A stretch of DNA of 64,000 nucleotides from Larix kaempferi (GCA_027924585.1 BSBM01000050.1:8331501-8395500); one strand, 5' to 3'; shown: positions 1-12,853, counted from the first letter of the stretch. Made by a program: numbers and translations. Notes: generated by a model from the sequence alone, not told the origin.

Positions 1-1490
1 TCTTCTTAAAGGTTGATCATCCAGAATTACTGAACCAAAATTTCTCCTAAGAGTTTTATATACAAAAATAAAAAATACACTCCAAAACCTACACAAGCTA
101 AAGTCGCAAGAAAAATTATGTGGTAGGTGTGGATCCAATGGTCTGGAACCTCATGGGATTATCAAAGCGGTGCAACTTGCGATATACCATAGGGTCCAAT
201 AGTTATACTCAGACCAATCTTTCAGAGCACTAACCAAGGAGGATTAGGAACATACCGTTGACTGTATAACCCAACTACCTGATAGCACGTGTGTAGTATC
301 TCCTCGAGTGTTTTTCTCGGTGTATTTCCACTCCAAGATGACCAATAGGTTAACTCGGATGGTTACATGAATCCTAGTAGCGTCTCCCAATATACACAAG
401 GTACGTGGGATCTCAAATCCGTAGTGGTGATGTCTAATGCACAATTGTAAGACATGAGCCTTCTGATATACTATCGAGTATGTGAAGTACCTCTCTATAT
501 ACCCAAGGGTATGTGAAAGGCCATTCGATATACCGATTGGTACATGGAAAAACTAAAATCCCCCTAGATGCAATGCAGAAAATTAACAACAACTGCCACG
601 CTTAAAGATGCTGGAACATGTCTCTAACTTAAAACACAAGTTTATATACATTTTTAACCTAGTGCTACCGTTAAATTTTATCTTGACGGTTAGGTGAATG
701 CATGAGGTGTAGACAAGAATTTAAAAAGATGCAAATCTTAACTACATGCGAATGCAAATCTTTTCTTTTTCTTTTCAATGGAAACTAGTTAAGGTAAGGA
801 GAAATTTTCGTTTTCAATAATGAAATGAACAAGTACCTATAAGCTTTCAAAATCAACCAAAAGAATCAAAAGAACCCTTTCACTAATCTGTTGGTCACAG
901 CACTATTCTAGAGGTTTTCCAATGAAGACCCAGGTAATTCACGGTACAAAATACCAACAAAACCCCTATTCACCGGCCCTTTTGGCAACAGACTACAAGC
1001 AGCCTGAGGTCTCACTCGAGGCGAAGTTGAGGGGGTGGTTGCAGAAGCAGGTTTCCACAACCAGGTGGTGCGATTGATTCAGCTAATTAATGCATAGTGC
1101 AGTGACAGACTGCGCAGCTACATTTAGTGGTTGCACAGAGTCTCCTACTGCACATCGAATATCTTCAGGAACAAGGATATTTGCACCCTCAGCGCATCCA
1201 GAGGCCACGCAGTGGGGCTTATGAGACTTAATCACTTCTACTCAACCTTATTCGACATCCTTTAAGCATTCATCATTTTTTAGACTGATAAACATCATGA
1301 TCTATGCAGATGAGTGAGATACACAGTGTTGTGTGCTTGATACCGCGATTCATTCCTTAACGATTAACTGTGTGGTTATCTCATTGATCCATTCATTTGA
1401 AACTTATAAGGGCTTTCCTACTATCATTCGTCCATACATGAGCTATTAACAACTTATTCCATCCCTTCCGTGGAGAATATAGATAAAAAT
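1..1490. other. No gene recognised
   Basis: No long open frame, RNA gene or recognisable transposon domain was seen on either strand. The stretch is AT-rich with short frames only. It may be the internal part of the element whose LTR-like block follows, but no PBS or polypurine tract supports that. Confidence 0.35.
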
Positions 1491-1494
1491 AAAC

Positions 1495-2389
1495 ATATAT
1501 AAGATAACAGTAACCTCATGCATGCACTGTAATTAATTTAAATAAACAAATTAATAATAATCATGCACAGTAATCACATAACACAATGGTTTAACGTGGT
1601 TCACCCCCCGGATGGGAAGCTGCGTCCACAAGAACTGTTGTTTATTATTTAGGAAAGGGTACAACAGTTCTTTCGTTTGCACACTCAGCTGCAGATTCTC
1701 TTCCTTCTTTCTCTCAAAATTAGGTCTCTACGCACTCAGCTGCAGAGCCTTTACAATGCTTTTATCCAACACATCTTATAATATTCAATAATATTAACCA
1801 AAATGAGAGTTAAACCTTTTCCTTTACAAAATTGCCTTATATATAGATCAAGACCTGTAGGTCATGTCTTTACATTTTATGAAGGCAGAACCCTTAGGTT
1901 TAAAAAACTGTCGCGGTTTTCCCAAGACTGGACTACTGATATCTGACAGCGGATCTTCTGTTATATGTGTGCCAATAGGTTGCTTTCGCCAATCTATTCC
2001 TTCTTTTCCAGCCTTAGATGACTGGTTCGAGTAGTAGTAGTATTCTTCCTGTTGTGATCAGTCACCTACCTCCGATCTACACCTAACCACTGCTTGGTAG
2101 TTATCGACGATCTTTGCCAAAAATAGGTCTTCTATGACCTAATCAAAATAATTGCCTTCATCCGTTGATGCTATGCTTATCTGGATCTTCGTTGACGTGT
2201 CACATTGCGACGTTGTACTCCTCACATCACCAACCTCGCAGCTCCTCTGACACTATGTTGCGCGCAACTTCGCAGTATACCAAAACTTATCCCAAAATTG
2301 TTCAAACTTAACTGCACTTAGCTCCGCAGTTCTCACAATACTTCCTGTTCAAATTGACCCATCTGAGCCAAGCCCAACATAATCCAACA
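1495..2389 (-). repeat. LTR-like block, probable copia LTR (solo?)
   Basis: Read on the minus strand it opens with TGTTGGATTATGTTGGGC, a start typical of plant copia LTRs. A TATA box (CTATATATAA, 1838-1847) lies about 540 bases in. Further down is the R/U5-like text GTGAACCACGTTAAACC (about 1590-1610), common in plant copia LTRs. No polypurine tract precedes the start and no PBS follows the presumed end, so a solo LTR is the simplest reading. The low-coordinate boundary is uncertain by about 60 bases and no target duplication was found. Confidence 0.5.
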
Positions 2390-3080
2390 AAAAATGAATA
2401 ATACACCAAATTTAAATGTTTTTTCCTTTTCTCTTTTCAAGTTAAACGAATCTACGAAAAAGTGAAAAGAAGAATTTCCTCTTGAATGAAATAACTCCTA
2501 ATTTTTGAAATAATGATCAAAAAATGGGAAGAAAATAAAAAAATGCAAGAATCTTTCAATCTTTGGAATACTTTGTAAAAGTTCAACTGCACTTTAAATC
2601 TTCAAAGAAATGATAGATAAGTTTTCATAACCAATAAAATGCAAGCTAATAATTATCCTTTCAAACTTTTCAAAGATATTTTAATGATAATTTCCAAAGT
2701 ATGAAAAATTATCTACAACAATTCCAAGAAAGAAACTTGAAATTAATATAATGAATAACTTTGATTTTCTAATGAGTGTACCCAATCAATCTGAGAATTA
2801 TGTGACTTTTCAGATCTATATTCTAAAAATGAGAGAATACACTACTGCAAACTCTAATCAGTCAGAAATTCCCAAAGAAATGTGATCATCCAAAATCTCA
2901 ATAACACTCAAAACACACAAAATCAAGCCAAAAATCACAATAACCAAATATGGGAAGGCTTGAAAGTCAGATAGAACAAATCAAACAGATCAGGTGAGAC
3001 AATTGGAAGTCACAAGACTGAGTACATCGATGGGGGATTGAAATTTCCCACACTGACTGAATCACTCGCTTGACTAGCTA
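2390..3080. other. AT-rich spacer, nothing recognised
   Basis: Very AT-rich sequence with many A- and T-runs. No coding frame, repeat array or element boundary could be supported. Confidence 0.4.
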
Positions 3081-4930
3081 TGTAATACCCCCATTTTGAC
3101 CCTTAGGACATATTTGTATTTCAATGTAAATATTGTATACATGCGATGTATGTTTTCCTATCATGGAGCTCAAGGCCAAAGCCCTGCTCGTGGACGCTTG
3201 GTTTTTATGTAAAAAGAAAGTAGTAGATATTCTATTATCCATGTGCTATTGATCCATGGGACATTGTAAATGATGTAAATATTAATATTGCAATAAAATA
3301 CCAAAAAACCTGGTTATGGAGACAACTAATAAGAGGGGGCCATGTGTATCCATTAGGGAGAGGTGAGGGGGTTGTGGGATTGGAACATAGGATTCCAAAT
3401 GTCACCTTTAGAACCCATTTGAACTTCCTTGATGAGATTTAATTATGCTACAGGAAGTGGTTGAATAAATTATTCATGAGGTTGATGGAGTGTGGGAAAC
3501 CCTGAAATTTCGGATGGCGGGGTATGGGGCTCTATCTGCCTTGATACACAAGTCACTCTACCCCTGGGAATTCGTATTCCCTCATCCCCATTCCATTAGA
3601 TGATAACAACCATATTTTTGGACAATAACAGAGAGTCGAGCAGTGAAGAGAAGAAGGAAATCGCGATTCTATGAAAAACCCTGATTTAGAGTGTCGAATT
3701 CACCCAGAAATTTGTGTGGGAAGTTCAATCCAGCAGAGGATCCTTCAGCTTGAACCCTAGGGAAAATGTGCGGTGTGTGAGATGTTTAGAAACCCGTGAG
3801 AAAACCCTATGTTGATAGTCGAGAACCCAACTGCGGGATAGAGTCGCTTTGGCCATAGAAATTGAGAAAATACAAGTGGAAATGATAAAGAAGAATAGGA
3901 CATAAGGTAGGGTTGCTTAATAAACCTAGTGAAGGCCAGAGTCTAAAGGAATCAGTAACTTGGAACTTTCTATGCCCACCCTGAAGAGAGCTAGATGGAA
4001 TTGGCACTTGAGTTACTATGCAGCAGAGAATCATACCTTACTTGTGTTGTGTGTGGTAGCTATTGTGGGTTCCAAGACTGTATGAGTGTGAATTGAGAGG
4101 CCTGTAAGTATGAGGTTTAGCTCACTGGCTTAGCATACTCCTCCACTGTTCCTTAAATGCTTGATAAACCCAATTGTATGCTGGCTTAGCATGTTTGTTG
4201 TGTGAAGCCATGGTTGTGAGTGATCATGTTTAATCCTCCTTAGTGGATACACAACCCAACTCGGGGGTGGTCTCTCAGCTGAAAGAATATAGGCTGGATA
4301 GAGACCTATGGTTTGGTTGAACATTGCTCTCACATATCCAGTTGCTTGGATAGTTCATCTTATAAGATAAGTGCTCTCTATGGTCCTAAATGATGCTACT
4401 CCCTATGATGTGTTAATTTGTTATTTCAAGTCAAATTGAATGAAATGATCATAGGGAATTAATCAGTAAGAAATCTCTGTATGAACCTGATCATGAGGCT
4501 GGTTCATTTGTTGTTTCATCATCTTGCTTGTGTTAATATGTTGTTAGTATTGCATGTTGTATATGCATTAACCATATTTAATTCCCTTATGTATGTTTAC
4601 TATGCATTGCACACATCCTTATAAGGTTTTCACTTCATCATATGAGCTTGGGGGATGAATTAGACACCCCCCCTGATATGTTCATGCTCTGTCTATGATC
4701 AGATGAAGGGAGGGGCCTTGATAGGGTGATCCAATGGATCTTGATAGTGGGGTAAGGAGACATTGATGGACTTCGAGGAATATTTTGGTTGGAAAAGTGG
4801 AAAGGTTAGAGTCCTTAGGTGTGGCAGGGGATCCCACCGTTATATAGAGCTTTCCGAGAGCTTTCTAATAGTACCGAGTTTTCCAAAAATGGACTCAAGA
4901 TGAAGAAGTTATCAGCCTAAGAAGTTGACA
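3081..4930 (+). repeat. Gypsy-type LTR-like sequence (TGTAATACCCC start)
   Basis: The stretch starts with TGTAATACCCCC, a common first motif of long plant Ty3/gypsy LTRs. It continues without coding capacity through sequence resembling LTR U3 and R regions. No PBS, 3' end or partner copy was found, so only the start is supported. The 80-bp repeat array follows directly and may be part of the same element. A degraded non-coding repeat is the alternative. Confidence 0.4.
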
Positions 4931-5560
4931 GTAACAAGGGTATGGCCAGCTTCTGACTTTCTGAATCCGCAGTGTGGAATGCGGAAGTCGGGGGCCCATT
5001 TAATTCAATGCCCAAGTATCTTGGCATTCTGACCTCCCGACTCCCACACTACATAATGTGGAAGTCGAGGGAGCGTTTTCTGGACGCCGTGTGTTTGGTG
5101 TTCCGACTTTCCGAATCCTGCATCACGGATGCAGAGTGCAGAAGTCAGAGGCGTAAATCACCGAGATGGTGAATTTGGTGTTCCAACTTTCCAACTCCTG
5201 CATCGCAGATGCAGAGTGTGGAGGTCGAAAGCGTAAATCATCGAGATGGTTAATTTGGTGTTTCGACTTTCCGACTCCCGCATCGCGGATGCAAAGTGCA
5301 GAAGTCGGAGGCATAAATTATCGAAATGGTGAATTTGGTGTTATGACTTTTCGACTCCTGCATCACGGATATAGAGTGCGGAATTCAGAGGCATAAATCA
5401 TCGAGATGGTGAATTTGGTGTTTCAAATTTCCGAATACCGCATCTTGGATTACGGAGTGTGGAATTCGGAGGCACATTACTTCGACACTGTGTATTGAGC
5501 GCTCCGACCTTTCGACTTCAGATTTGTGGGTCACGGATTGCGGAATTGTGGACAAAAGAA
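4931..5560. repeat. 80-bp tandem repeat array with foldback core
   Basis: A TTGG-containing motif (best copies AATTTGGTGTT) recurs in exact 80-base register at 5091, 5171, 5251, 5331, 5411 and, degenerate, at 5491. At least one further diverged unit lies upstream, giving about seven units. Each unit carries a palindromic core such as GCATCGCGGATGC flanked by inverted arms TCCGACT and AGTCGGA, so each could fold into a hairpin. The units are richer in CpG than the flanks. Short frames on both strands here are by-products of the repeat. Confidence 0.85.
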
Positions 5561-7189
5561 ATTGCGGCTATGTAAAAGGGAAGAGCTGCAGATAAGTTTG
5601 GAAAAATAATTATCAGGTTGTTCCCCCATCACTCTAAAGGACATTGAGGGGATCATGGATGTGACAAGCTAGAACCTTGATGGACACTTAAACTTCACAA
5701 TCAAGCCAAGGATAGAACATGTTGTGCCTAAGGGTTCTGTGACTGTAAGGGGAAACACATAGAACTCAGAAAATCAGACCAAAAACCAACATTGAGAAAA
5801 AAAATTATACTAAGTGCCAACTAATGGAGGGCGACATGCCCTGGAAGTGTGCACTAGGGCGTTGGAAGACCCAACGACGCACTCTGCTAACGGGAAAATC
5901 GTGTCAACGATGCAGTTTGAAAACAACTAAAGAGCGTCAACGATTTAGGTTGATAAATGGTAAAGTGTGTCATAATTACAGTGACACGGGGGTTAAACCA
6001 ACCAGGTGTGTTGAGCGGGATCTGAGCAACAAAAAATAAAAATACTCCAAGAATAAAAAGGTAACATATATAATGATGATCCTAAGTAGAGTCCAAATAG
6101 CCTAGAGACTCTCTCATGGTCAGATCCAATGGAGGGAAAGGAAATTAGAGGCTCAATCAAGAAAAAACAAGAATTGAAAACAAATAAAAACTATGATCTA
6201 TAACTCCCTAGTATGGTCATCGTTTTTGTTTGAAGACAATATGTTAATGCAGACAAAAACTAATCTCTCTAGCCTAAGTGATTTAGATCTAGAACAAAAG
6301 AGTACATAACGTAATCATATTTCCTAGTTAGATTAAATTGCAAGGTAGATCAGAAAGTGAGTTACCTTATGATTGAAATTCCCTTCTCCTCATTTGATCT
6401 ACTTCCAATTCCTCGATCTCCAGCTGCGAAACAAGATGGAGAAAGTCGAAACAAATGAACAATATGAAAGCATTTGATTATGAATCTAACTAGATCAACG
6501 GTCAAAGAATCCAATCCTAAATATTATTATAAGACATAACAAGTTTATGGAAAGATATTTATATTAAATGTAATTTTCAGCAAATACAAAGTAGAGAGTT
6601 ACAACCGATGCCTTGACATTATGACTCCAACTCAAATTATATTTCCTCAAATATCAAAATCCTTCTATCCTCCTATGGGTGAAGAAGGTAATCCTGACCA
6701 AATTCCACCAGCATATGGGTGCTTTATCCTTCCTCCATTAACAATGGATAGGGGGTTCATATATATAGGGATAAAAGGATAGGAAAGGTTGAGGATTTAG
6801 GGGAGAGGCTTAAGGGATCATCCCACTAGGTTAGGGGATCGAGTGACACCTTTAGAATCATCTAGGGATAAGCCTTCATGACACCAAGATTCTATAATTC
6901 ACTCAAAGCTTCCTTTTACCCATTTTAACCAACTCCGACGCACCTTGCATGAAGGAAACATGCTTCAGAAGTATATCATCGCACCTTGTACAAATGAACA
7001 CTGCATCGCTGACGCACTCTGCTAAGGTGTAGAGTGTGTCACCTTGATCTTGACCCTCCTTGATAGAAGGCAGGGCGTGTCGAGGTGACTACAAAAGGTA
7101 AAGGGAAAGGACAACAACCTTTCTTCTAATTTTTTAACCAAGGAACTTTATGTATTAAGGCATAGAGATGACACATGACTCACAATGAC
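5561..7189. other. No gene recognised
   Basis: Only short frames with no recognisable domain were seen. A short motif GACGCACTCTGCTAA occurs near 5873-5890 and again near 7009-7024, suggesting an old, decayed repeat family. Nothing else could be supported. Confidence 0.35.
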
Positions 7190-7249
7190 AATATTTTGGT
7201 GTAACAATATTGATCCAAGTAGTTGGATCCACCTCATTCTAGCTGAACA

Positions 7250-8214
7250 CCAATGATATTCTACATGTGAAGTACATTCTATATGTTCTCGGATTGAAGA
7301 AGAACCTACTCTTAGTTTGGTTTCTTGAATACAAAGGCTTTTGAGTTATCTTCATGGATAACAAAGCACTTTTATGGCCGAAGAACAAAATCCTAGAATT
7401 TGCTGTTGTGATTGGAGTTCGAGAGGGAGGACTCTACAAGGTACCCGAGAAGTACATTCAAGATATGATTCACCACACTATTAGTCCATGCAAGCTATAG
7501 AATCGAAGTCTTGGAAACCTACACTACAAAGCACTACCAAGACTTCAAAATATGGTAAAAGGTATGCTCATATTTGATTTTGAGCATGATATTGTATGTC
7601 AGGGTTGTGCACTTGGGAAGAATGTTAAGAAAAGTTTGTATAGAAATACTACTAGATCTTAAGGGATTTTAGATTTAATACATTCTAATGTATGTGGTCC
7701 CATGTCATCCTCCTCCCTGAGTGGCTTCTCATATTATGTATTATTCATAGATGATTTTTCTAGGAAGTCATGGATTTATTTCATGAAGGATAAAAGTGAA
7801 ACTCCTAGCAAATTTAAAGAGTTTAAAGCCCTGGTTGAAAATCAGAAAGAAAAGCACATATGTGCATTAAGGTTTGATAATGGAGGTGAATTTGATTCAC
7901 ATGTATTTAATGAGATATGTAGTGATGCAGTAATATGTATACAGTTAACATTACCATACAACCCTTATCAAAATGGGGTTTCCAAAAGGAAAAATGGAAC
8001 CATATGTGAGGATACAAAATCCATGATGCATGATCAAGATATGTATACCTCATTATGCGTAGAAGCCACCCATACAAATGTGTACATCCATAATAGAATG
8101 CCACATGCCATTCTAGATGAGAAGACACCAGAAGAAGTGTTTACCGGTGAGAAGCAAGACATCTCACACTTGAGCATATTTGGGATCCCAATATACATTC
8201 ATGTATCGAAATAA
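7250..8214 (+). pseudogene. Copia-F protease tail, GAG-pre-integrase and integrase
   Basis: The first part (7250-7480) reads as the end of the protease region with several stops. At about 7508-7620 a GAG-pre-integrase zinc-binding segment is visible (NLHYKALPRLQN, then CQGCALGKN). The integrase core is open from 7702 to 8214 (170 codons): FIDDFSRKSW, RFDNGGEF and PYNPYQNGV are recognisable. The first catalytic Asp of the IHSDVCGP motif is Asn (7687-7689), and the usual Glu of QNGVAERKN is Lys, so the catalytic triad is destroyed. In the family this enzyme inserts retrotransposon cDNA; this copy cannot. Confidence 0.85.
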
Positions 8215-8639
8215 AAGAAAACAAAGATGGAATCTTATGGAAAGAAAGGTACCTTTGTGGGTTATAGCGAGTCATCCAAAGCATATCGAATATATGTACC
8301 TGGTGAGAGACACTTTGAATTCATCCAAGATGTTACAATCCATGAGTAATTTGCTTTCAAAAGATCGAAAGAGATTCAATGTGATTCAGAGATGGAGGAT
8401 CTCGAGTCTGATTCTCCCCCTTCAGAGTTAGAGAGGGAGAAACCAGAAGATGCCTCAGATTCGCTAGCTCTTGAAGAACTTGTAGAACTGGTTGAGAGGT
8501 CACTTAATGAACCTCTCACTAAAATAAAATATTCTCGGTGCCGAGACATCTTACAAAATGCATAGAAACAGGGAGCACCAACAGGTTCATCCATAGAGTG
8601 CAAGAAACCTGAAAAATATTCAGGGTATGTTGCACTGAT

Positions 8640-9455
8640 GAGTCACATCAGTGATTCAGAACCATCCTCATATGAAGAAGCTGCAAAGTGGCTTAACAAT
8701 TTTGGAAAGATGCAATGACAGAAGAGTACAACTCTATAATGAAGAATGATGTTTGGGAGGCTGTTCCTAAACCTAATGGGAAGTCCATTGCGACTTCCAA
8801 ATGGATTTACAAGATAAAGCATGCTACGAATGGTAGCATTGAGAAGTATAAATCCAGATTCATTGCCAGATACTTCTCTCAGAAATAAGGCATCAATTAT
8901 GATGAGACCTTTTCCCCTGTGGCAAGGTACACCACAATCCGAGCAATGATTTCACTTGCATCTGTTCTAGGATGGAAACTTCACCAGATGGATGTGAAGA
9001 CATCCTTCCTCAATTGTGAGGTTGAGGAAGAGGTTTATATTCAATAGCCTGAAGGATTTCTGGTGCATGGGAAGGAGTCCCATGTTTGCAAGCTAAATAA
9101 AGATCTATATGGGCTTAAGCAATCCCCCGGGGCTTGGTACTTTATAATTGATAGCTACCTTCAAAAATTGGGTTTCTATAAGAGTGAAACTTATCCAAAT
9201 TTGTACTTCAAAGTAGTGAAGAACCAACCCTTGATATTGGTTCTTTATGTTGATGATTTTTTTCTCATTGAAGAGGAACATCTGATTGCTTGGTGCAAGA
9301 GGGAGCTCACATCAGAGTTCGAGATGAAAGACTTAGGTCTAATGCACTACTTTCTTGGCCTTGATATTTGGCAAAGAAAATATGAAAATTTTCTATCTCA
9401 AGCGAAGTACATTGTGGATATGTTGCACAGGTTTGGCATGATAGATTGCTAATAT
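8640..9455 (+). pseudogene. Copia-F reverse transcriptase
   Basis: Frames recovered across several shifts show the RVT_2 hallmarks in order: SKWIYKIKHATNGSIEKYK near 8800, HQMDVKTSFLN near 8985, GLKQSPGAWY near 9110 and the catalytic YVDD at about 9250. The open part 9063-9452 covers 129 codons. Stops include the SQK* break near 8886 and IQ* near 9044. Copia RT copies element RNA into DNA; here it is non-functional. RNase H follows directly in the same strand. Confidence 0.85.
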
Positions 9456-10150
9456 ATGACTACAACGATGGTTTCCAATTTGAGGAAACTTCATGAGTCA
9501 GGCTCTGGATCAGATCTAGTAGATCCCACTTTGTATAGACAACTTATAGGCTCGCTAATGTACTTGATACATTATAGGCCTGATATGTGTTATGCTATGA
9601 GCATTCTGAGTCAATTTATGTTTGATCCGAGACACATACATTGGACAGCTACTAAGCATGTGCTTAGGTACCTTTGAGGTACAATTTCATATGGACTCAG
9701 ATATGCATCCAGTGGAGGAGTCATGTTACTTGGTTATGTAGACTTAGACTGGGGTGGAAGCATTATGGACCATAAGAGTACATCTGGATACTATTATAGC
9801 CTAGGATTAGCTATGATATATTGGTCTAGTAGGAATCAGGGCTCCGTAGCCTAGAGCACTACCGAAGAAGAATACATAGCTTCTATTGTTGTCTGTCGAG
9901 AAGTAGTGTGTCTTAGAAAGCTACTTGCAGGGTTGTTCAATGAAAATCTTGAGCCTACATTTATTAGGTGTGACAATCAAAGTTGCATCAATATTTCAGA
10001 AAACCCAGTGTTTCATGACAATTCGAAGCACATTGAAATGAAGTATCACTTCATTCGAGACATGGTCCAAAAAGGTACAGTAAACTTCAATACATTGCTA
10101 CTGATGAGAATATTACAAATTTGTTAACAAAGCCTCTGTTAGTGACGAAT
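9456..10150 (+). pseudogene. Copia-F RNase H and pol C-terminus
   Basis: Segments [36 protein letters not shown] and HIEMKYHFIRDMV match the C-terminal RNase H region of copia Pol. Stops interrupt it near 9676 (RYL*GT) and 9853 (SVA*STTE), and the extreme C-terminus has shifted frame. The frame ends about 60 bases before the polypurine tract, as expected for the family. Confidence 0.85.
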
Positions 10151-10201
10151 TTCATGCACTTCGGATACAAGATTGGTATGACAGAGAATGCCTCCCTCGC
10201 T

Positions 10202-11371
10202 GAGAGGGAGTGCTAAATATACATCATCAAAAGAGATTAGCCAAACCAATCTTGTGTATCCAAGATTGATCCTCCCGTATAGAGGTGAGCACTTTGATTT
10301 CCTTCTGTGTAAAGGTTATTTCTCCGGTATAGAGGTACTTGATGAAAGTAATAATGTTGTAAAGTCTTGTTGGACAAGACTCCGGACTTGTGTGTCAAGT
10401 CATGATTATCATGTGAACCTTCTGTATAAAGGTATCCATGAGATGAACCTCTCGTAGAGAGGCGGACCTTTTGTATAAAGGTCATGCTTTACTTTTTAAA
10501 AGAATTTAATGTTGCATGATGTATTATTAACCATGATCACTAGATTGCTATTAAGTCTCCTTTAGAGATTGATCACCTCTAAAATGAATTACTTTATCAT
10601 ATGATCATTTGGTCCGGAATAATATAATATGATCACATCATCTGATAATTCTTCTTAGTATAATGTAATGTGATGGATAATTAAAGTTAGCACATATTGA
10701 CCATGCAGTAAGAAATAAAGAAATAAAATATAAATCATAGAGATCAAGAGAATTTGAAATTTCCCATGTAAACACTTCAGCTAATTAAAGAGAACTCAAA
10801 TTGTTAAAGCTTCAGTTAAGTATCAATGCTTCAATTAAAGCAATAGTTAAATATATGCCTCGGTTAACTAAAGAAATCATAGTGGTCACTTCAAGTAAAT
10901 CAATCAGCGTGATTCCAGTTAACTAAGTGTTAAATAAGAAGGACTAGTTAACTAAAGTGTTTTCACTTTGGTTGAACTAAAAGACGACACTTCAGTAGAT
11001 TAAGGAAAATCAATTAAAGAGAGTTAACTAAGTGAAAACAAAGAATATCTAGTTAACTAAGTGATGACACTTAAGTTAGCCACCTAATTAAGTGGGAAAT
11101 ATTTTAGTTAAGAGGTGAGTTCATCCTAAGTGACAACTTAGTGAGATAAAGCACTGCATGAGAAGTGGGGCGCACCTTTGCATGCAATATTAATATATCC
11201 AGTTTGAGGGTGAGTTCATCCTGAAGTTAGAAGTTAAAAATATAAGAGAAGAATGTATAAATATGTTATACAAGATTGATGAATCCAACGTGAGGCGAAT
11301 TCTCTTCATTGAAGGAAATACGCTTCTCTTTGTGCATTGTATTGTTCATGTTTGTTATTGTTGTGTTGGGC
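10202..11371 (+). repeat. Copia-F polypurine tract and 3' LTR
   Basis: GAGAGGGAG at 10202-10210 is a polypurine tract placed right after pol, and the LTR starts with TGCTAAATATAC at 10211. Its first 260 bases hold alternating GTATAGAGG and GTATAAAGG motifs (near 10277, 10331, 10421, 10470). A probable TATA box GTATAAATATG lies at about 11251. The right end is not fixed because no second copy or target duplication is visible. An open frame at 11263-11583 overlaps this region and is not considered a gene. Confidence 0.6.
10860..11110 (+). repeat. Clustered GTTAACTAA motif inside Copia-F LTR U3
   Basis: The motif GTTAACTAA followed by AGTG or GTG occurs near 10863, 10918, 10947, 11023 and 11053, with looser copies near 11085 and 11106. 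GTTAAC is itself a palindrome. The cluster sits 150-400 bases upstream of the presumed TATA box at about 11251, where LTR enhancers usually lie. Regulatory function is inference only. Confidence 0.6.
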
Positions 11372-12080
11372 ACACATACGATTTATCTCTCTTCTCTATT
11401 GCTTATGTATCGTCATCAAGAGTGTTTGGTGATCTCTTATCTTCCGAAATAATTTTTTATGTTGTAAAAGAAAGCATTCTCTGCGATCCATTATATTATA
11501 CTAAGCCTAATAATTGCTGGGGTTTTTGTTCTCATAATTTTGAGGATTTTCTCAAGGGTATATTTTGTGTTATGGTTGTATGAATTTCATGGATTGAATT
11601 GTCTCATTGCTTCAAGTCTCTACATCTAAAAGAATTAAAGATCAAAGCTCAACCAAATTTCAACAATTAGTCTACCCAAAATCGGATTACTATTGTTCTT
11701 TCATGCACAAGGATCCTTTAATGCACATAACATTTGGTTTTATAAGGTTGATGCTACCCCATAGATGCCCATATTTGATGGTTAGGTTGTTTGACGATGT
11801 TTTGATGGCCATAGTGCCATAGTGATACCCACATATGATTTCCTTCATAATTCTTGAATTGATCATGACGACTCCATAATGAGGGTAACCATATAGTAGC
11901 TTGATGTTGATTTTTATAATTGATTTTCATGGTGTTGAAAAAATGGGGTACATAATAGACACAATTTTGTAATTGGATGTTTTGCAAGAAAATGTTGGGG
12001 AACCCAAGTTACATAGGTCAATGTGCCTATGTGCTTTAAGTTCTTTATTTATTGGAGAAACGTTTTTCCCATGGTGCAGG
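11372..12080. other. Spacer upstream of the SET-like gene
   Basis: No domain-bearing frame was seen. The end (GTGCAG at 12075-12080) looks like a 3' splice site for the following frame, so earlier exons of that gene could be hidden here, but none was recognised. Confidence 0.35.
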
Positions 12081-12853
12081 TAGAACCAAATAGGTATTTT
12101 TCAGATCTATCTTCCTTGAACGAGGGAATTTTAGGAAGACTAGAGGAAAGTGAGACATCTAGTAGGTCGACAATAGGTAGATCAACTAAATGTCAAAATA
12201 TTAGAAGAAAATTCCATAAACGCATGAAAAAATTTCTTGTTGAAGGGGGGTCATGTTCTTATGATGATGAGACCATAAGCGACATCGAGGTGCCCTTGAG
12301 GTACAAACATATAGTGAAACAATGGGTACCCAAGGATCTTCCTCAAGTAAACATATATTTTTGTGTAAATGAGAGGATATATCAGATTGAACCATCGTCA
12401 TTACATGGTTTGGGATTATTTTTCATGGATGGCATAAAGCTCTGTTACAATAGATGTACTGAATTGTTGGAGTATGTTGGACCCTATTATAATTACAAAG
12501 ATTGGATGCGACTAGTCCAATATACATGAAGTATGAGCAAATATGGACTGTCTACAAATTATGTATAGTTCAAAGACAAGGATCAAAATAAATGAGCAAC
12601 TATGTACATTGACGGAAGGACAAAAGCTACAAGGAATATTGAAGGGTTTATAAATAGTACACAACCAGGGTCTATAATTAAGCAACCCAATTTCATACTT
12701 GAGGGGAATGGATGAAACCATGTTTTCGTACGTGCCATCAAATCAATAATTGCAAGGGAATAGTTGCTAATCAAATACAATTTGAATCGAATAGATACAA
12801 ATGTTGTTATTATGGGAGTGGTACATGTAACATTTTACCAAACCATTAATTAA
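12081..12853 (+). pseudogene. SET-domain-like exon, degenerate
   Basis: From the acceptor GTGCAG the frame is open to 12529 and resumes in fragments to the stop at 12851-12853. Recognisable SET features, in order: HGLGLFFMDGI (start of SET), LLEYVGPYYNYKDWM, YIDGRTKATRNIEGFINST (where the family has the FINHS-type cofactor motif), PNFIL, then RAIKSII and YNLNRID, where the family has GEEL-DYN. SET domains transfer methyl groups from S-adenosylmethionine to lysines. In-frame stops at about 12529, 12717 and 12749 mean this copy is broken or spliced differently. The N-terminal 100 codons are polar and unrecognised. It sits just upstream of the repeated-exon array and probably belongs to the same transcript. 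Confidence 0.6.

Larger units (their letters stand above)
7190..11371 (+). mobile_element. Copia-F: 5'-truncated Ty1/copia retrotransposon relic
   Basis: Pol remnants run in the order GAG-pre-integrase, integrase, reverse transcriptase, RNase H, then a polypurine tract and a 3' LTR-like region. That is the Ty1/copia order, since integrase precedes RT. Gag, PBS and 5' LTR are missing, so the left end is a truncation. Many stops and frameshifts break the frame. The left limit (about 7190) and the LTR end (about 11371) are estimates. By motif texture it resembles Copia-B more than Copia-A. Confidence 0.85.

Noticed and set aside
11263-11583. 106-codon frame as a small gene
   Set aside because: It overlaps the Copia-F LTR downstream of its TATA box and has no recognisable domain.
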